Positions 1 to 5,005 of a stretch of DNA of 7,999 bases are shown piece by piece. The stretch is from contig JACQJM010000058.1 in assembly GCA_016205045.1 (NCBI GenBank), positions 1 to 7,999 of the forward strand, in the 5' to 3' direction. Position 1 is the stretch's first letter; each line of letters starts with the position of its first letter. Source of the stretch: Elusimicrobiota bacterium. GTDB lineage: Bacteria > Elusimicrobiota > Elusimicrobia > JACQJN01. The notes under the pieces are model-generated. The model did no database searches. It was not told where the DNA came from and saw only the letters and a list, made by a program, of their open reading frames with translations. The position numbers and the translations under genes were made by a program.

Positions 1-45
1 AAATAAGGATAATCCATTCTGTCTTTTTCACGAGGACCCCCAACG

Positions 46-270
46 CTAGGGTTTTTGGAGTTCTTTTTCAACCGCCGAAATGGCTCGGTTGGCTTTTTCT
101 TTCACTTTTTCCGCTGTCTTCGCCATCTGTTTTCCCTTGCGCGGATCCAGCTGAACCGGAAGGGCTTGCTGAATGTCCTTAAAGCTTGGCTGTCTCAGTT
201 TAAGATAGCCGAAGTAAAAAGCAGCCGCAACAATGATCAACAGGATTAATTTTCTTTTGGTCATCATCAT
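46..270 (-). CDS. small single-pass membrane protein, function unknown
   Basis: I do not recognise a family for this 74-residue protein. It starts with three consecutive Met codons (270, 267 and 264 are all possible starts) and a basic TKRK stretch, followed by one hydrophobic segment at about residues 8-24. The rest is charged and helix-prone, with many Lys, Glu and Ala between residues 46 and 72, consistent with an amphipathic or coiled helix in the cytoplasm or periplasm. The first ATG overlaps the TGA of the upstream gene by four bases (ATGA) and no Shine-Dalgarno is visible, so translation is probably coupled to that gene. The pairing of two small membrane proteins suggests a shared role, which is inference only. 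It ends with TAG at 46-48, and I see no convincing terminator in the 45 bases left in the window. Confidence 0.6.
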   Translation of the reverse strand: MMMTKRKLILLIIVAAAFYFGYLKLRQPSFKDIQQALPVQLDPRKGKQMAKTAEKVKEKANRAISAVEKELQKP

Positions 271-581
271 GGTCTTATTCTACCAATTTGAGACATCTGT
301 TTTTGGACCTCCGTAATAAAATCTGCTAAGTAGGACCCCACCAAAGGGAGGCTGATGGCCTGAGAGAACATTTTACTGATCAGCACAATAACGACTCCTG
401 AAAGAAGGCTTACGCCTAGAGCGAATCCCAGCCCGCGGGCGATTCCCACAAAAAAATTGAGCCAAAAAATCCTCCAGGGCTTTCCTAGAACTTCCTGCAT
501 CCATAAAAATTCCGTGGGATATCCGGGATGGGATTCGGTTAGTTTGCGTTTGACTTTTTCGGGAGAGGACTTCCACTTCAT
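267..581 (-). CDS. DUF5665-like small membrane protein
   Basis: This 104-residue protein has a charged N-terminus (about 1-37) and a hydrophobic core at about 38-70 with Gly-rich turns (GIARGLGFALG, residues 46-56). A conserved-looking tail follows: PLVGSYLADFITEVQ at about 79-93. The layout of an aromatic segment, then ARGLGFALG, a hydrophobic helix, then LPLVG.. and a xxIxEVQ end matches what I remember of the DUF5665 family, whose function is unknown. This rests on pattern memory, not a search. It probably has one membrane helix or a helical hairpin. The ATG at 581 follows a perfect TATAAT (619-624) by about 40 bases; ribosome-binding sequence is weak (GGTAAAAAT just before ATG). It overlaps the next gene by four bases, so the two form a unit, transcribed separately from or by read-through from the toxin-antitoxin operon. 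Confidence 0.7.
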   Translation of the reverse strand: MKWKSSPEKVKRKLTESHPGYPTEFLWMQEVLGKPWRIFWLNFFVGIARGLGFALGVSLLSGVVIVLISKMFSQAISLPLVGSYLADFITEVQKQMSQIGRIRP

Positions 582-618
582 ATTTTTACCGACTTCAAAA
601 TCATTTTCATCAACCTAG

Positions 619-624
619 ATTATA
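619..624 (-). promoter_or_regulatory. -10 box (TATAAT) before the DUF5665-like gene
   Basis: The minus strand reads TATAAT here, a perfect sigma70 -10 hexamer, in an AT-rich gap between the toxin stop (656) and the start at 581. The best -35-like element is TTCAAA at a long spacing of 19, so the promoter call rests on the -10. It would give a leader of about 30 bases. Confidence 0.4.
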
Positions 625-655
625 CAGAATTTAAACTTTGGCTTTTGAATGGGAT

Positions 656-970
656 TCAGGTTAGAGCAAGAGAAAATTTGATGGCATCGGAAACAGCCGA
701 CATCTTTTGAGGGGAAAGGTTGCAGATGCAATCTGTGAGAATGGATTTGGGTATGGTGAAGAGAACATCCGCATTGATAGCGCAGGTTTTGGACATCCCA
801 TCTTCTTTGCCCAGCAGAACTTCTGTGGGAATCTGGCGGATGGTGCGGGTAATTTGGATAACCGTGATCGATTGACGAATCTGTATCGCTTTGTTGCGTG
901 AAATGAGCAGAACAGGTCTTTTGCCTGCGGGTGGAGGTAATTCAGCCCACCAAACTTCTCCTCTCTGCAA
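656..970 (-). CDS. MazF/PemK-family endoribonuclease toxin
   Basis: The product (104 residues, normal family size) begins QRGEVWWAELPPPAGKRPVLLISRN, the hallmark start of MazF/PemK/ChpB toxins: an RGEVW strand, then KRPVLLIS with the Arg (R18) that corresponds to the catalytic Arg of characterised MazF. T41 in the VIQIT strand sits where the catalytic Thr is found. Residues 48-60 (PTEVLLGKEDGMS) match the family's tevpLgkedGL block, and the C-terminal helix SPQKMSAVSDAIKFSL also fits. Such toxins cut mRNA at short specific sequences and stop growth unless bound by the antitoxin, which is encoded directly upstream. The start is TTG at 970, immediately after the antitoxin TAA and in the same frame; a perfect AGGAGG at 979-984 supports it, and no other start is available before the conserved residues. 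No catalytic residue appears lost. Confidence 0.92.
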   Translation of the reverse strand: MQRGEVWWAELPPPAGKRPVLLISRNKAIQIRQSITVIQITRTIRQIPTEVLLGKEDGMSKTCAINADVLFTIPKSILTDCICNLSPQKMSAVSDAIKFSLALT

Positions 971-1225
971 TTACCAGTCCTCCTGACTAAAAATAGAGGA
1001 AGAGGCTTTTAAGGCCGCTCTGATGTCCGTTATTTCTTCGGGATGGGTCTGATAACCTGCTACGTAGCGAGATTCAAGTTCTTTAACTTTTTGGATTCCA
1101 AAGTAGGTCTCTAGGGCGTTAGTATATAGAGTGCTGCGCGAGAGTCCTTGTTTTTTTCTGCTAATCTCAGCCTTCTCAAAAGTTTTCCGTGGAAGACTGA
1201 TGGCTGTTTTGATCGTTTTTGCCAT
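971..1225 (-). CDS. ribbon-helix-helix antitoxin (MazE/CopG-like)
   Basis: The product (84 residues from the ATG at 1225) begins MAKTIKTAISLPRKTFEKAE, a beta strand (TIKTAISLP) followed by two helices to about residue 43 (GLSRSTLYTNALETYF). This is the ribbon-helix-helix DNA-binding fold of MazE/CopG/ParD-type antitoxins. The C-terminal half (about 44-84) ends SSIFSQEDW, the acidic/aromatic type of tail that usually wraps the toxin. Partner toxin gene follows with no gap. Role: neutralises the MazF-like toxin and, by family analogy, represses its own promoter with it. The open frame continues upstream to an ATG at 1297, but that lies before the -35 element, so the start at 1225 is chosen; the leader is then about 24 bases. 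No Shine-Dalgarno precedes this ATG, an odd contrast with the toxin's perfect one. Confidence 0.88.
   Translation of the reverse strand: MAKTIKTAISLPRKTFEKAEISRKKQGLSRSTLYTNALETYFGIQKVKELESRYVAGYQTHPEEITDIRAALKASSSIFSQEDW
979..984 (-). promoter_or_regulatory. strong Shine-Dalgarno fixing the TTG start of the toxin
   Basis: The minus strand reads AGGAGG, eight bases before the TTG at 970. It lies inside the last codons of the antitoxin gene. This decides the toxin start, which would otherwise be doubtful because it lacks ATG or GTG. Confidence 0.8.
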
Positions 1226-1233
1226 ATCGTTTT

Positions 1234-1262
1234 GTAATACTATGGTTATACCATTATTATAC
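1234..1262 (-). promoter_or_regulatory. candidate operator, imperfect inverted repeat
   Basis: The core is ATGGT-TAT-ACCAT (1242-1246 and 1250-1254). Counting outward, the 13-base arms 1234-1246 and 1250-1262 agree at 9 of 13 positions. It overlaps the -10 box and the predicted transcription start, as expected for autoregulation by a ribbon-helix-helix antitoxin. Binding is inferred. Confidence 0.5.
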
Positions 1263-1284
1263 CTCTCTCCCTCAAATCTGTCAA
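1256..1284 (-). promoter_or_regulatory. consensus sigma70 promoter of the toxin-antitoxin operon
   Basis: On the minus strand TTGACA (1279-1284) and TATAAT (1256-1261) are both perfect and are separated by exactly 17 bases (1262-1278). The predicted start of transcription is about 1249, some 24 bases before the antitoxin ATG. Confidence 0.85.
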
Positions 1285-1327
1285 GGGCTCGTTTCAACTC
1301 ACGTGTTGACTATTCATGGACCTTTGC

Positions 1328-1363
1328 AAAAAGTGCGGCCCCGCAAACAGCTGCGGGACACTT
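1328..1363 (-). terminator. rho-independent terminator, distal of a tandem pair
   Basis: Minus-strand RNA would form CCCGCA/TGCGGG (1340-1345 with 1352-1357, six-base loop), closed by an outer AAGTG/CACTT pairing (1331-1335 with 1359-1363) across a small internal loop, then a U-run (CACTTTTTG). It lies between tRNA-Ser and the toxin-antitoxin promoter. Confidence 0.5.
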
Positions 1364-1379
1364 AGCCAAGCGAGATGTG

Positions 1380-1413
1380 AAAATGGCGGAAGGGGTGGGA
1401 TTCCCTGTCCGCC
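1380..1413 (-). terminator. rho-independent terminator after tRNA-Ser
   Basis: Arms 1385-1394 and 1403-1413 pair over ten base pairs with one bulged base (1407) and an eight-base loop; on the minus strand the arm ends CCCTTCCGCC and is followed by ATTTTC. It begins 27 bases past the tRNA 3' end, a good place to end the tRNA transcript. Confidence 0.6.
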
Positions 1414-1439
1414 TCTGGAGGAGAACCCACGATAAAGTA

Positions 1440-1528
1440 CGGAGGGGGGGAGATTCGAACTCCCGAGAACCCTTGCGGGCTCTAGCGGTTTTCGAGACCG
1501 CTCGTTTCATCCGCTCACGCACCCCTCC
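1440..1528 (-). tRNA. tRNA-Ser (anticodon CGA)
   Basis: The 89-base gene folds fully. The acceptor GGAGGGG pairs with CCCCTCC; the D stem is short (CGT/ACG); the anticodon stem is GCGGT/ACCGC with loop CTCGAAA, anticodon CGA, reading UCG. A long variable arm (GAGCCC/GGGTTC, loop GCAA) is typical of class II tRNAs, and the T arm is GGGAG-TTCGAAT-CTCCC. The unpaired discriminator base is G, the usual serine identity base. CCA is not encoded, so it must be added by a nucleotidyltransferase. It stands alone between the metal-uptake operon and the toxin-antitoxin operon. Confidence 0.96.
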
Positions 1529-1558
1529 AAAATAGAACCGCTCCTTGTCGGCAGGGAC

Positions 1559-1579
1559 AAAAGGGAACCTTAGTTCCCT
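1559..1579 (-). terminator. terminator-like hairpin after znuB
   Basis: Minus-strand AGGGAAC-TAAG-GTTCCCT is a perfect seven-pair stem with a four-base loop, followed by a short U-run (CCCTTTTG). It lies about 50 bases beyond the znuB stop and before tRNA-Ser. The U-run is short, so termination may be partial. Confidence 0.45.
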
Positions 1580-1605
1580 GAAAGGAAGCATTACTCTATT
1601 TGCTT

Positions 1606-1614
1606 ATTATATCA
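1606..1614 (-). promoter_or_regulatory. extended -10 (TGATATAAT), possible tRNA-Ser promoter
   Basis: A perfect extended -10 motif on the minus strand lies 15 bases beyond the znuB stop and about 78 bases before tRNA-Ser. I find no good -35, which extended -10 promoters do not need. The hairpin at 1559-1579 lies between it and the tRNA, so the two calls are in some tension. Confidence 0.4.
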
Positions 1615-1629
1615 ATATGCGGGTGGGAG

Positions 1630-2541
1630 TTACTGGTGAGGAGCTACGTGATCGAGCACCAGGAGTGCTTGTTTTTTAACTCTACATCCTATAGAGTGGG
1701 TCAGCATAGAAATGCAAAGCACTCCACAAGCCACGCACACTATGACGGGGCCCAAGGGTAGATCACGGGTATAGGATACATAAAACCCGGTGAAGGCGCT
1801 CAGTCCTCCGCAGAAAGAAGCCAGCAGGGAGAAAGAGATGATTCCTCTCGCCCAGGGAAGAGCGGCCATGGGAGGAATGACAAGAAATCCAAAAATCACG
1901 AGCGGCCCTACCGTCATGACACCCAGGGAAATGGTGAGACCCACGATAAAATAGAGCAGGATATCCCAGCCCAGCACGTTCCGACCCAGAGTAATGGCCA
2001 TGTCCCGGTCATAGGAAACCAAAAGGAACTCTTTCCGGAAAAAAAACATGCAGGCTGTGATGATTCCAAAAACGTCCAGCATGGCATGAAAATCGCGTTC
2101 GGAGATGGAGACAATCTCTCCCTTTAACAGTCCCAGCATCTCTGTTTCACCCGCCGCGTTCCAGGCCACGAACAGAATGGAGCCCGCCCACGACAAAGCG
2201 TAGAGGACGCCGATGCGGCCTTCCGAAATTCCTTTTCCGCGGCGCTCCAGAATGGCCAGGATCAGGATGGCCAGGCCCGTGAAAAGGAAAGAGCTGATGA
2301 TGGCCAGGTGTTTTTCTTGGTTCCCGCTTCCGGACAGAACGTGGAACCCAAGCCCTTGAAGCATGAAGGCGAAGGCGATCCCGGCGGTGGAAACTTGAGG
2401 AAGGGCGATCCCCCAGAAAACCAGGCGGCGCAGCAAGAAATAGATTCCCACAAGGGGGCAGACAAATCCCACCATCACGCTGCCATAGAGAGCATGGTGC
2501 AGGAGAAAATCGGGCCGGAGAATCTGGAGGAATGTGCTCAC
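1630..2541 (-). CDS. znuB: ABC-3 family metal permease, ZnuB-like
   Basis: This 303-residue inner-membrane protein has about eight hydrophobic segments, the usual size and layout of the ABC-3 permeases for zinc or manganese. Family landmarks are the early MVGFVCPLVGIYFLLRRL segment (23-40), LLKGEIVSIS (138-147), the central FFFRKEFLLVSYDRDMAITLG (166-186), and TVGPLVIFGFLVIPPMAA (210-227). It would form the transmembrane channel, probably as a dimer, powered by the ATPase encoded just upstream. The start is GTG at 2541, overlapping the ATPase stop by four bases (GTGA) with no clear Shine-Dalgarno, so translation is likely coupled. It is the last gene of the cluster. Zinc is favoured by the neighbouring ZIP gene, but manganese or iron cannot be excluded from the permease alone. 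Confidence 0.9.
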   Translation of the reverse strand: MSTFLQILRPDFLLHHALYGSVMVGFVCPLVGIYFLLRRLVFWGIALPQVSTAGIAFAFMLQGLGFHVLSGSGNQEKHLAIISSFLFTGLAILILAILERRGKGISEGRIGVLYALSWAGSILFVAWNAAGETEMLGLLKGEIVSISERDFHAMLDVFGIITACMFFFRKEFLLVSYDRDMAITLGRNVLGWDILLYFIVGLTISLGVMTVGPLVIFGFLVIPPMAALPWARGIISFSLLASFCGGLSAFTGFYVSYTRDLPLGPVIVCVACGVLCISMLTHSIGCRVKKQALLVLDHVAPHQ

Positions 2542-3239
2542 AGTTCTGTCTTAAACACTTCAGCGAGTTTACTGTTGGCCAACATTTCAGGAGTGGGTCC
2601 TGAGATCACTTTTCCCTCGTCGCACCAGACAATGTGAGTAAAAAGGCCTTTTTCCGCTTGAATGCGATGACTGACCATCAGGATCGTCAAGCCTCGCTCT
2701 TCTTTAAGATGCTTGAGCAATTTTAGGACGGCTTTCTGAGTGGTGATGTCTATTCCGGCCAAGGGTTCATCCAGGGTCAAAATTTGCGGTTCGGCGGCCA
2801 ACGCGCGGGCAATAAGAACACGTTGTTTTTGGCCGCCGGAGAGATCGCTGTAACGCTTATCTGTTAAATGGGCTGCCCCGCAGTCGGCTAGGCAACGATG
2901 AATAAAAGCCTTGTTCTTAATGCGCAGTGCGAAACGATGGTAAGTTCCCATGGCCGCGACGTCGAACGCGGATAGGGGATAAATGGGGTCGAGTTTTTCC
3001 TTTTGAGGAACATATCCAAACCGTAAAGAATCGGGGGTGGCGCCTTGCCAGACACATTGTCCTTTTAAACAGGGAATCAAATTCAGTATGGTTTTGAGCA
3101 AGGTAGTCTTGCCCGATCCATTATGTCCTAATATTCCTATGAAGGAGCCGGGTTGAACTTCCACATCCACCCCGGTAAGGATGGGCTGTTCTCCGTACCC
3201 CAGGGAGGCGTGTTTCAAGCGCAATAGGGGTTCACTCAT
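2538..3239 (-). CDS. znuC: metal ABC transporter ATP-binding protein, ZnuC-like
   Basis: This is a complete 233-residue ABC ATPase. Walker A GHNGSGKT is at residues 38-45, Q-loop Gln at 79 (FGYVPQK), signature LSGGQKQR at 133-140, Walker B ILTLDEP at 153-159, D-loop AGID at 161-164, and the switch His at 191 (VSHR). The YVPQKEKLDPIYPLSAFDVAAMG block (77-98) is typical of the zinc/manganese branch. It acts on the inner face of the membrane and hydrolyses ATP to drive uptake through the permease whose GTG start overlaps its TGA. The SHR after the switch His differs from the more common SHD but is not at the catalytic residue. The ATG at 3239 is 16 bases after the ZIP stop; only a distant AAGGG precedes it, and a GC hairpin lies across the junction. 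Confidence 0.92.
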   Translation of the reverse strand: MSEPLLRLKHASLGYGEQPILTGVDVEVQPGSFIGILGHNGSGKTTLLKTILNLIPCLKGQCVWQGATPDSLRFGYVPQKEKLDPIYPLSAFDVAAMGTYHRFALRIKNKAFIHRCLADCGAAHLTDKRYSDLSGGQKQRVLIARALAAEPQILTLDEPLAGIDITTQKAVLKLLKHLKEERGLTILMVSHRIQAEKGLFTHIVWCDEGKVISGPTPEMLANSKLAEVFKTEL

Positions 3240-3246
3240 GAACGTG

Positions 3247-3269
3247 GCGGGCCCTTCACACGGCCCTGC
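3247..3269 (-). other. GC hairpin at the ZIP/znuC junction
   Basis: GCGGGCC (3247-3253) can pair with GGCCC plus GC (3262-3269, one bulge) around an eight-base loop that holds the ZIP stop codon. There is no U-run, so it is not a terminator; it could influence mRNA stability or relative expression inside the operon. Confidence 0.3.
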
Positions 3270-3981
3270 TTACTAGGAAGGCAAATAAAGCGCCGCACAG
3301 AGTCAAGGCAATGGTGATCACGGAGCTATCCTTGCTGTGCGCTTCGGGAAGAATATCACTGGCCCCGATATAGAGTAAGAGGCCGGCAAAAGAGCCTAAA
3401 TAGAGAGTCAAAAAATGAGGGGATATGGAAAATAGAAATGTGGACAAGACCCCTAATATGGGTGCTAGGGCATCCAGAGTCAAAAAGAGCAGCGCACGTC
3501 GAAGAGTATTTTGATGGTTCAGCATGACGGTGACGCTGTTCATGCCGTCCGTAAAATCATGGGCGATGACTGCGATGGAAACAGCAACACCCACCCCATG
3601 ACTAATCTGGAACCCCAATCCAATGCCCACGCCGTCCATGAAGCTATGCCCTGCCAGAGCCAATGCGGAAAAAATGCCTACTTGCGGATGTTTGTGTTGG
3701 GCGTACTGATGCTCATGGGCATGGTGAATCACAATAAGCTTTTCTAGGGTGTGGAAAATCAAAAAAGCGGTGACGAGCGCTATCATGATCTCGGTAGGAT
3801 CGAAGTCGTATACCTTTACCTGGTGGATGATTTCGGGGAAAATATCAAAGCTCACCACCCCCAACAAGACGCCGGCCGTAAATCCCATCAGAAGATGGAG
3901 CTCTTTGCGATATTTTATGGCGCACAGCCCCCCCAAAATCGTGGACAAAAATGTCGCGGTGGTGAATAAGAAAAGCGTCAT
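3256..3981 (-). CDS. ZIP-family metal permease
   Basis: This 241-residue protein has about eight membrane helices. The two ZIP metal-site helices are intact: HSFMDGVGIGLGF (112-124; H112, D116) and AHDFTDGMNSV (140-150; H141, D145). A FPE motif (48-50) and a final LPEAH (211-215) also fit the family. The loop between helices 3 and 4 is His-rich (HHAHEHQYAQHKH, 86-98), a probable metal-sensing or delivery loop. ZIP proteins move zinc and related divalent ions into the cytoplasm without ATP. It lies between the binding-protein gene and the ATPase gene, so it is embedded in the ABC operon. The ATG at 3981 is forced by an in-frame TAG upstream, and AAAGG touches the ATG, too close for a good Shine-Dalgarno. 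A possible own promoter lies in the 67-base gap before it. Confidence 0.9.
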   Translation of the reverse strand: MTLFLFTTATFLSTILGGLCAIKYRKELHLLMGFTAGVLLGVVSFDIFPEIIHQVKVYDFDPTEIMIALVTAFLIFHTLEKLIVIHHAHEHQYAQHKHPQVGIFSALALAGHSFMDGVGIGLGFQISHGVGVAVSIAVIAHDFTDGMNSVTVMLNHQNTLRRALLFLTLDALAPILGVLSTFLFSISPHFLTLYLGSFAGLLLYIGASDILPEAHSKDSSVITIALTLCGALFAFLVSRAV

Positions 3982-4004
3982 CCTTTGATTATTCTAAACA
4001 TTTT

Positions 4005-4029
4005 TGAGGATGGGTACCATCTCATTATA
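4005..4029 (-). promoter_or_regulatory. possible internal promoter with overlapping palindrome before the ZIP gene
   Basis: The minus strand has a perfect TATAAT (4024-4029), running directly into an imperfect palindrome, TGAGATGG-TAC-CCATcCTCA (4005-4024, one bulged base), across the predicted start site. No good -35 is visible. A metal-responsive repressor site is an inference; the regulator is not in the window. Confidence 0.4.
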
Positions 4030-4048
4030 CCGAAAGCGCCCTGCAATG

Positions 4049-4984
4049 CTAGCCGGGCTCTTTGCCCATGGCCGAGAGCAAGGCCTTGAGATTGTGTTCC
4101 GAGAACTTGATGAATGTCTCCGTGTTCGCAAAGGCATTGGCCATGGTTCCTATCACCGCAATCCGAGCCCCCGTTTTGGCCGCCAGCCATTCACAGGTTT
4201 TGGCATCATACTGCTGTTCCCTGACGATGAGCTTGACGTTTTGCTCTTTCATCTTTTTAACCAGCTGCTCTAAGTGGGTGGGGGTAGGGGCGATGCCGGG
4301 TTTCAGCTCCACGGTGTCTATGAAGTCTATGCCGCTGAAGCGGCCCAAGTAGACCATGTCCTTGTGATAAGAAACAGCCTTGACGCCCTTGAGGGGTGCG
4401 ACCCATTTTCGCCACTCCACCAGCTTGGCTTCCAACTGGGCAACGTAGGCTTTGAGGTTTTTCTGGTACTCTGCAGCATGTTCCGGATATATCCGCGACA
4501 TTCCCGCAGCGATATTGCGGGCGATGATCGGCCCATTCGCGGGGTCCACATTATAGTGAGGGTTCCCTTGGGGATGAATCTCTCCTTCGGCACGGCTGAG
4601 AGTCTCGGGTTTTTCGAGAATCTTTATGCCCTCTGAGCAGTCGATGCAGCCGGGGCCTACGCATCCCTTAACCGTATCCGCGCGCATCTTTGGATTGACC
4701 GCGACATCCAGAAGGCCGGGAAGGAAGGAATGCTCAATCGTCAGACCGAGGTAAACCACTCCCTCCGCGCGGTTGAGCTTGGTCACGAAGCTGGGCCGCA
4801 TGATCACTTGGTGAATATCCTCCGTTCCACGGGAAAGCCCTTGCACGTAAACCAGGTTCCCTCCGATCTGTTGGGTGATGTCCACCAGATCAGGGACGGT
4901 GGCCACAAGGAGTAGCTTCGCCTGCGCTTGCAGAGATAAGGCTAGGGACAGAAAAGGAATTGCACAAATAATATTTTTTTTCAT
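4049..4984 (-). CDS. znuA: periplasmic metal-binding protein, ZnuA-like
   Basis: This 311-residue cluster A-I solute-binding protein captures metal in the periplasm and passes it to the ABC permease. A signal peptide covers about 1-22 (MKKN, hydrophobic core, then AQAKLLLVATVPDL). Likely ligands are H58 (TEDIHQVIMRPS), H143 (GNPHYNVDP) and H207 (VSYHKDM); the fourth is uncertain. ELKPGIAPTPTHLEQL (226-241) and KLIVREQQYD (251-260) match the family. The His-rich loop of enterobacterial ZnuA is missing; instead residues 108-116 carry three Cys (C108, C113, C116) in KGCVGPGCIDCSEG, unusual for this position. The ATG lies 21 bases after the barrel-protein stop, without a Shine-Dalgarno. It ends TAG at 4049, and the ZIP gene follows. 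Zinc is the likeliest substrate. Confidence 0.9.
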   Translation of the reverse strand: MKKNIICAIPFLSLALSLQAQAKLLLVATVPDLVDITQQIGGNLVYVQGLSRGTEDIHQVIMRPSFVTKLNRAEGVVYLGLTIEHSFLPGLLDVAVNPKMRADTVKGCVGPGCIDCSEGIKILEKPETLSRAEGEIHPQGNPHYNVDPANGPIIARNIAAGMSRIYPEHAAEYQKNLKAYVAQLEAKLVEWRKWVAPLKGVKAVSYHKDMVYLGRFSGIDFIDTVELKPGIAPTPTHLEQLVKKMKEQNVKLIVREQQYDAKTCEWLAAKTGARIAVIGTMANAFANTETFIKFSEHNLKALLSAMGKEPG

Positions 4985-5005
4985 AGTTTAAATCTACTTT
5001 TTGTT

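Noticed and set aside
1..45. terminator after the last small membrane gene
   Set aside because: Only about four weak pairs can form and the T-run is on the wrong strand; the region is cut by the window edge.
1226..1297. N-terminal extension of the antitoxin to an ATG at 1297
   Set aside because: That start lies upstream of the -35 box, and the ribbon-helix-helix domain begins exactly at the ATG at 1225.
1131..1535. 134-codon open frame on the plus strand
   Set aside because: It runs across the antitoxin gene, its consensus promoter, both terminators and all of tRNA-Ser, and resembles no family.
1310..1591. 93-codon minus-strand frame over tRNA-Ser
   Set aside because: It contains the whole tRNA and the terminator hairpins; no protein-like features.
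2308..2637. plus-strand frame opposite znuB and znuC
   Set aside because: Antisense shadow of two well-supported genes, with low-complexity polar composition.
3511..3988. several plus-strand frames opposite the ZIP gene
   Set aside because: Shadows of a conserved membrane-protein gene; they overlap each other and lack domains.
4274..4636. 120-codon plus-strand frame opposite znuA
   Set aside because: Antisense of conserved codons of the binding protein; no recognisable domain or ribosome site.
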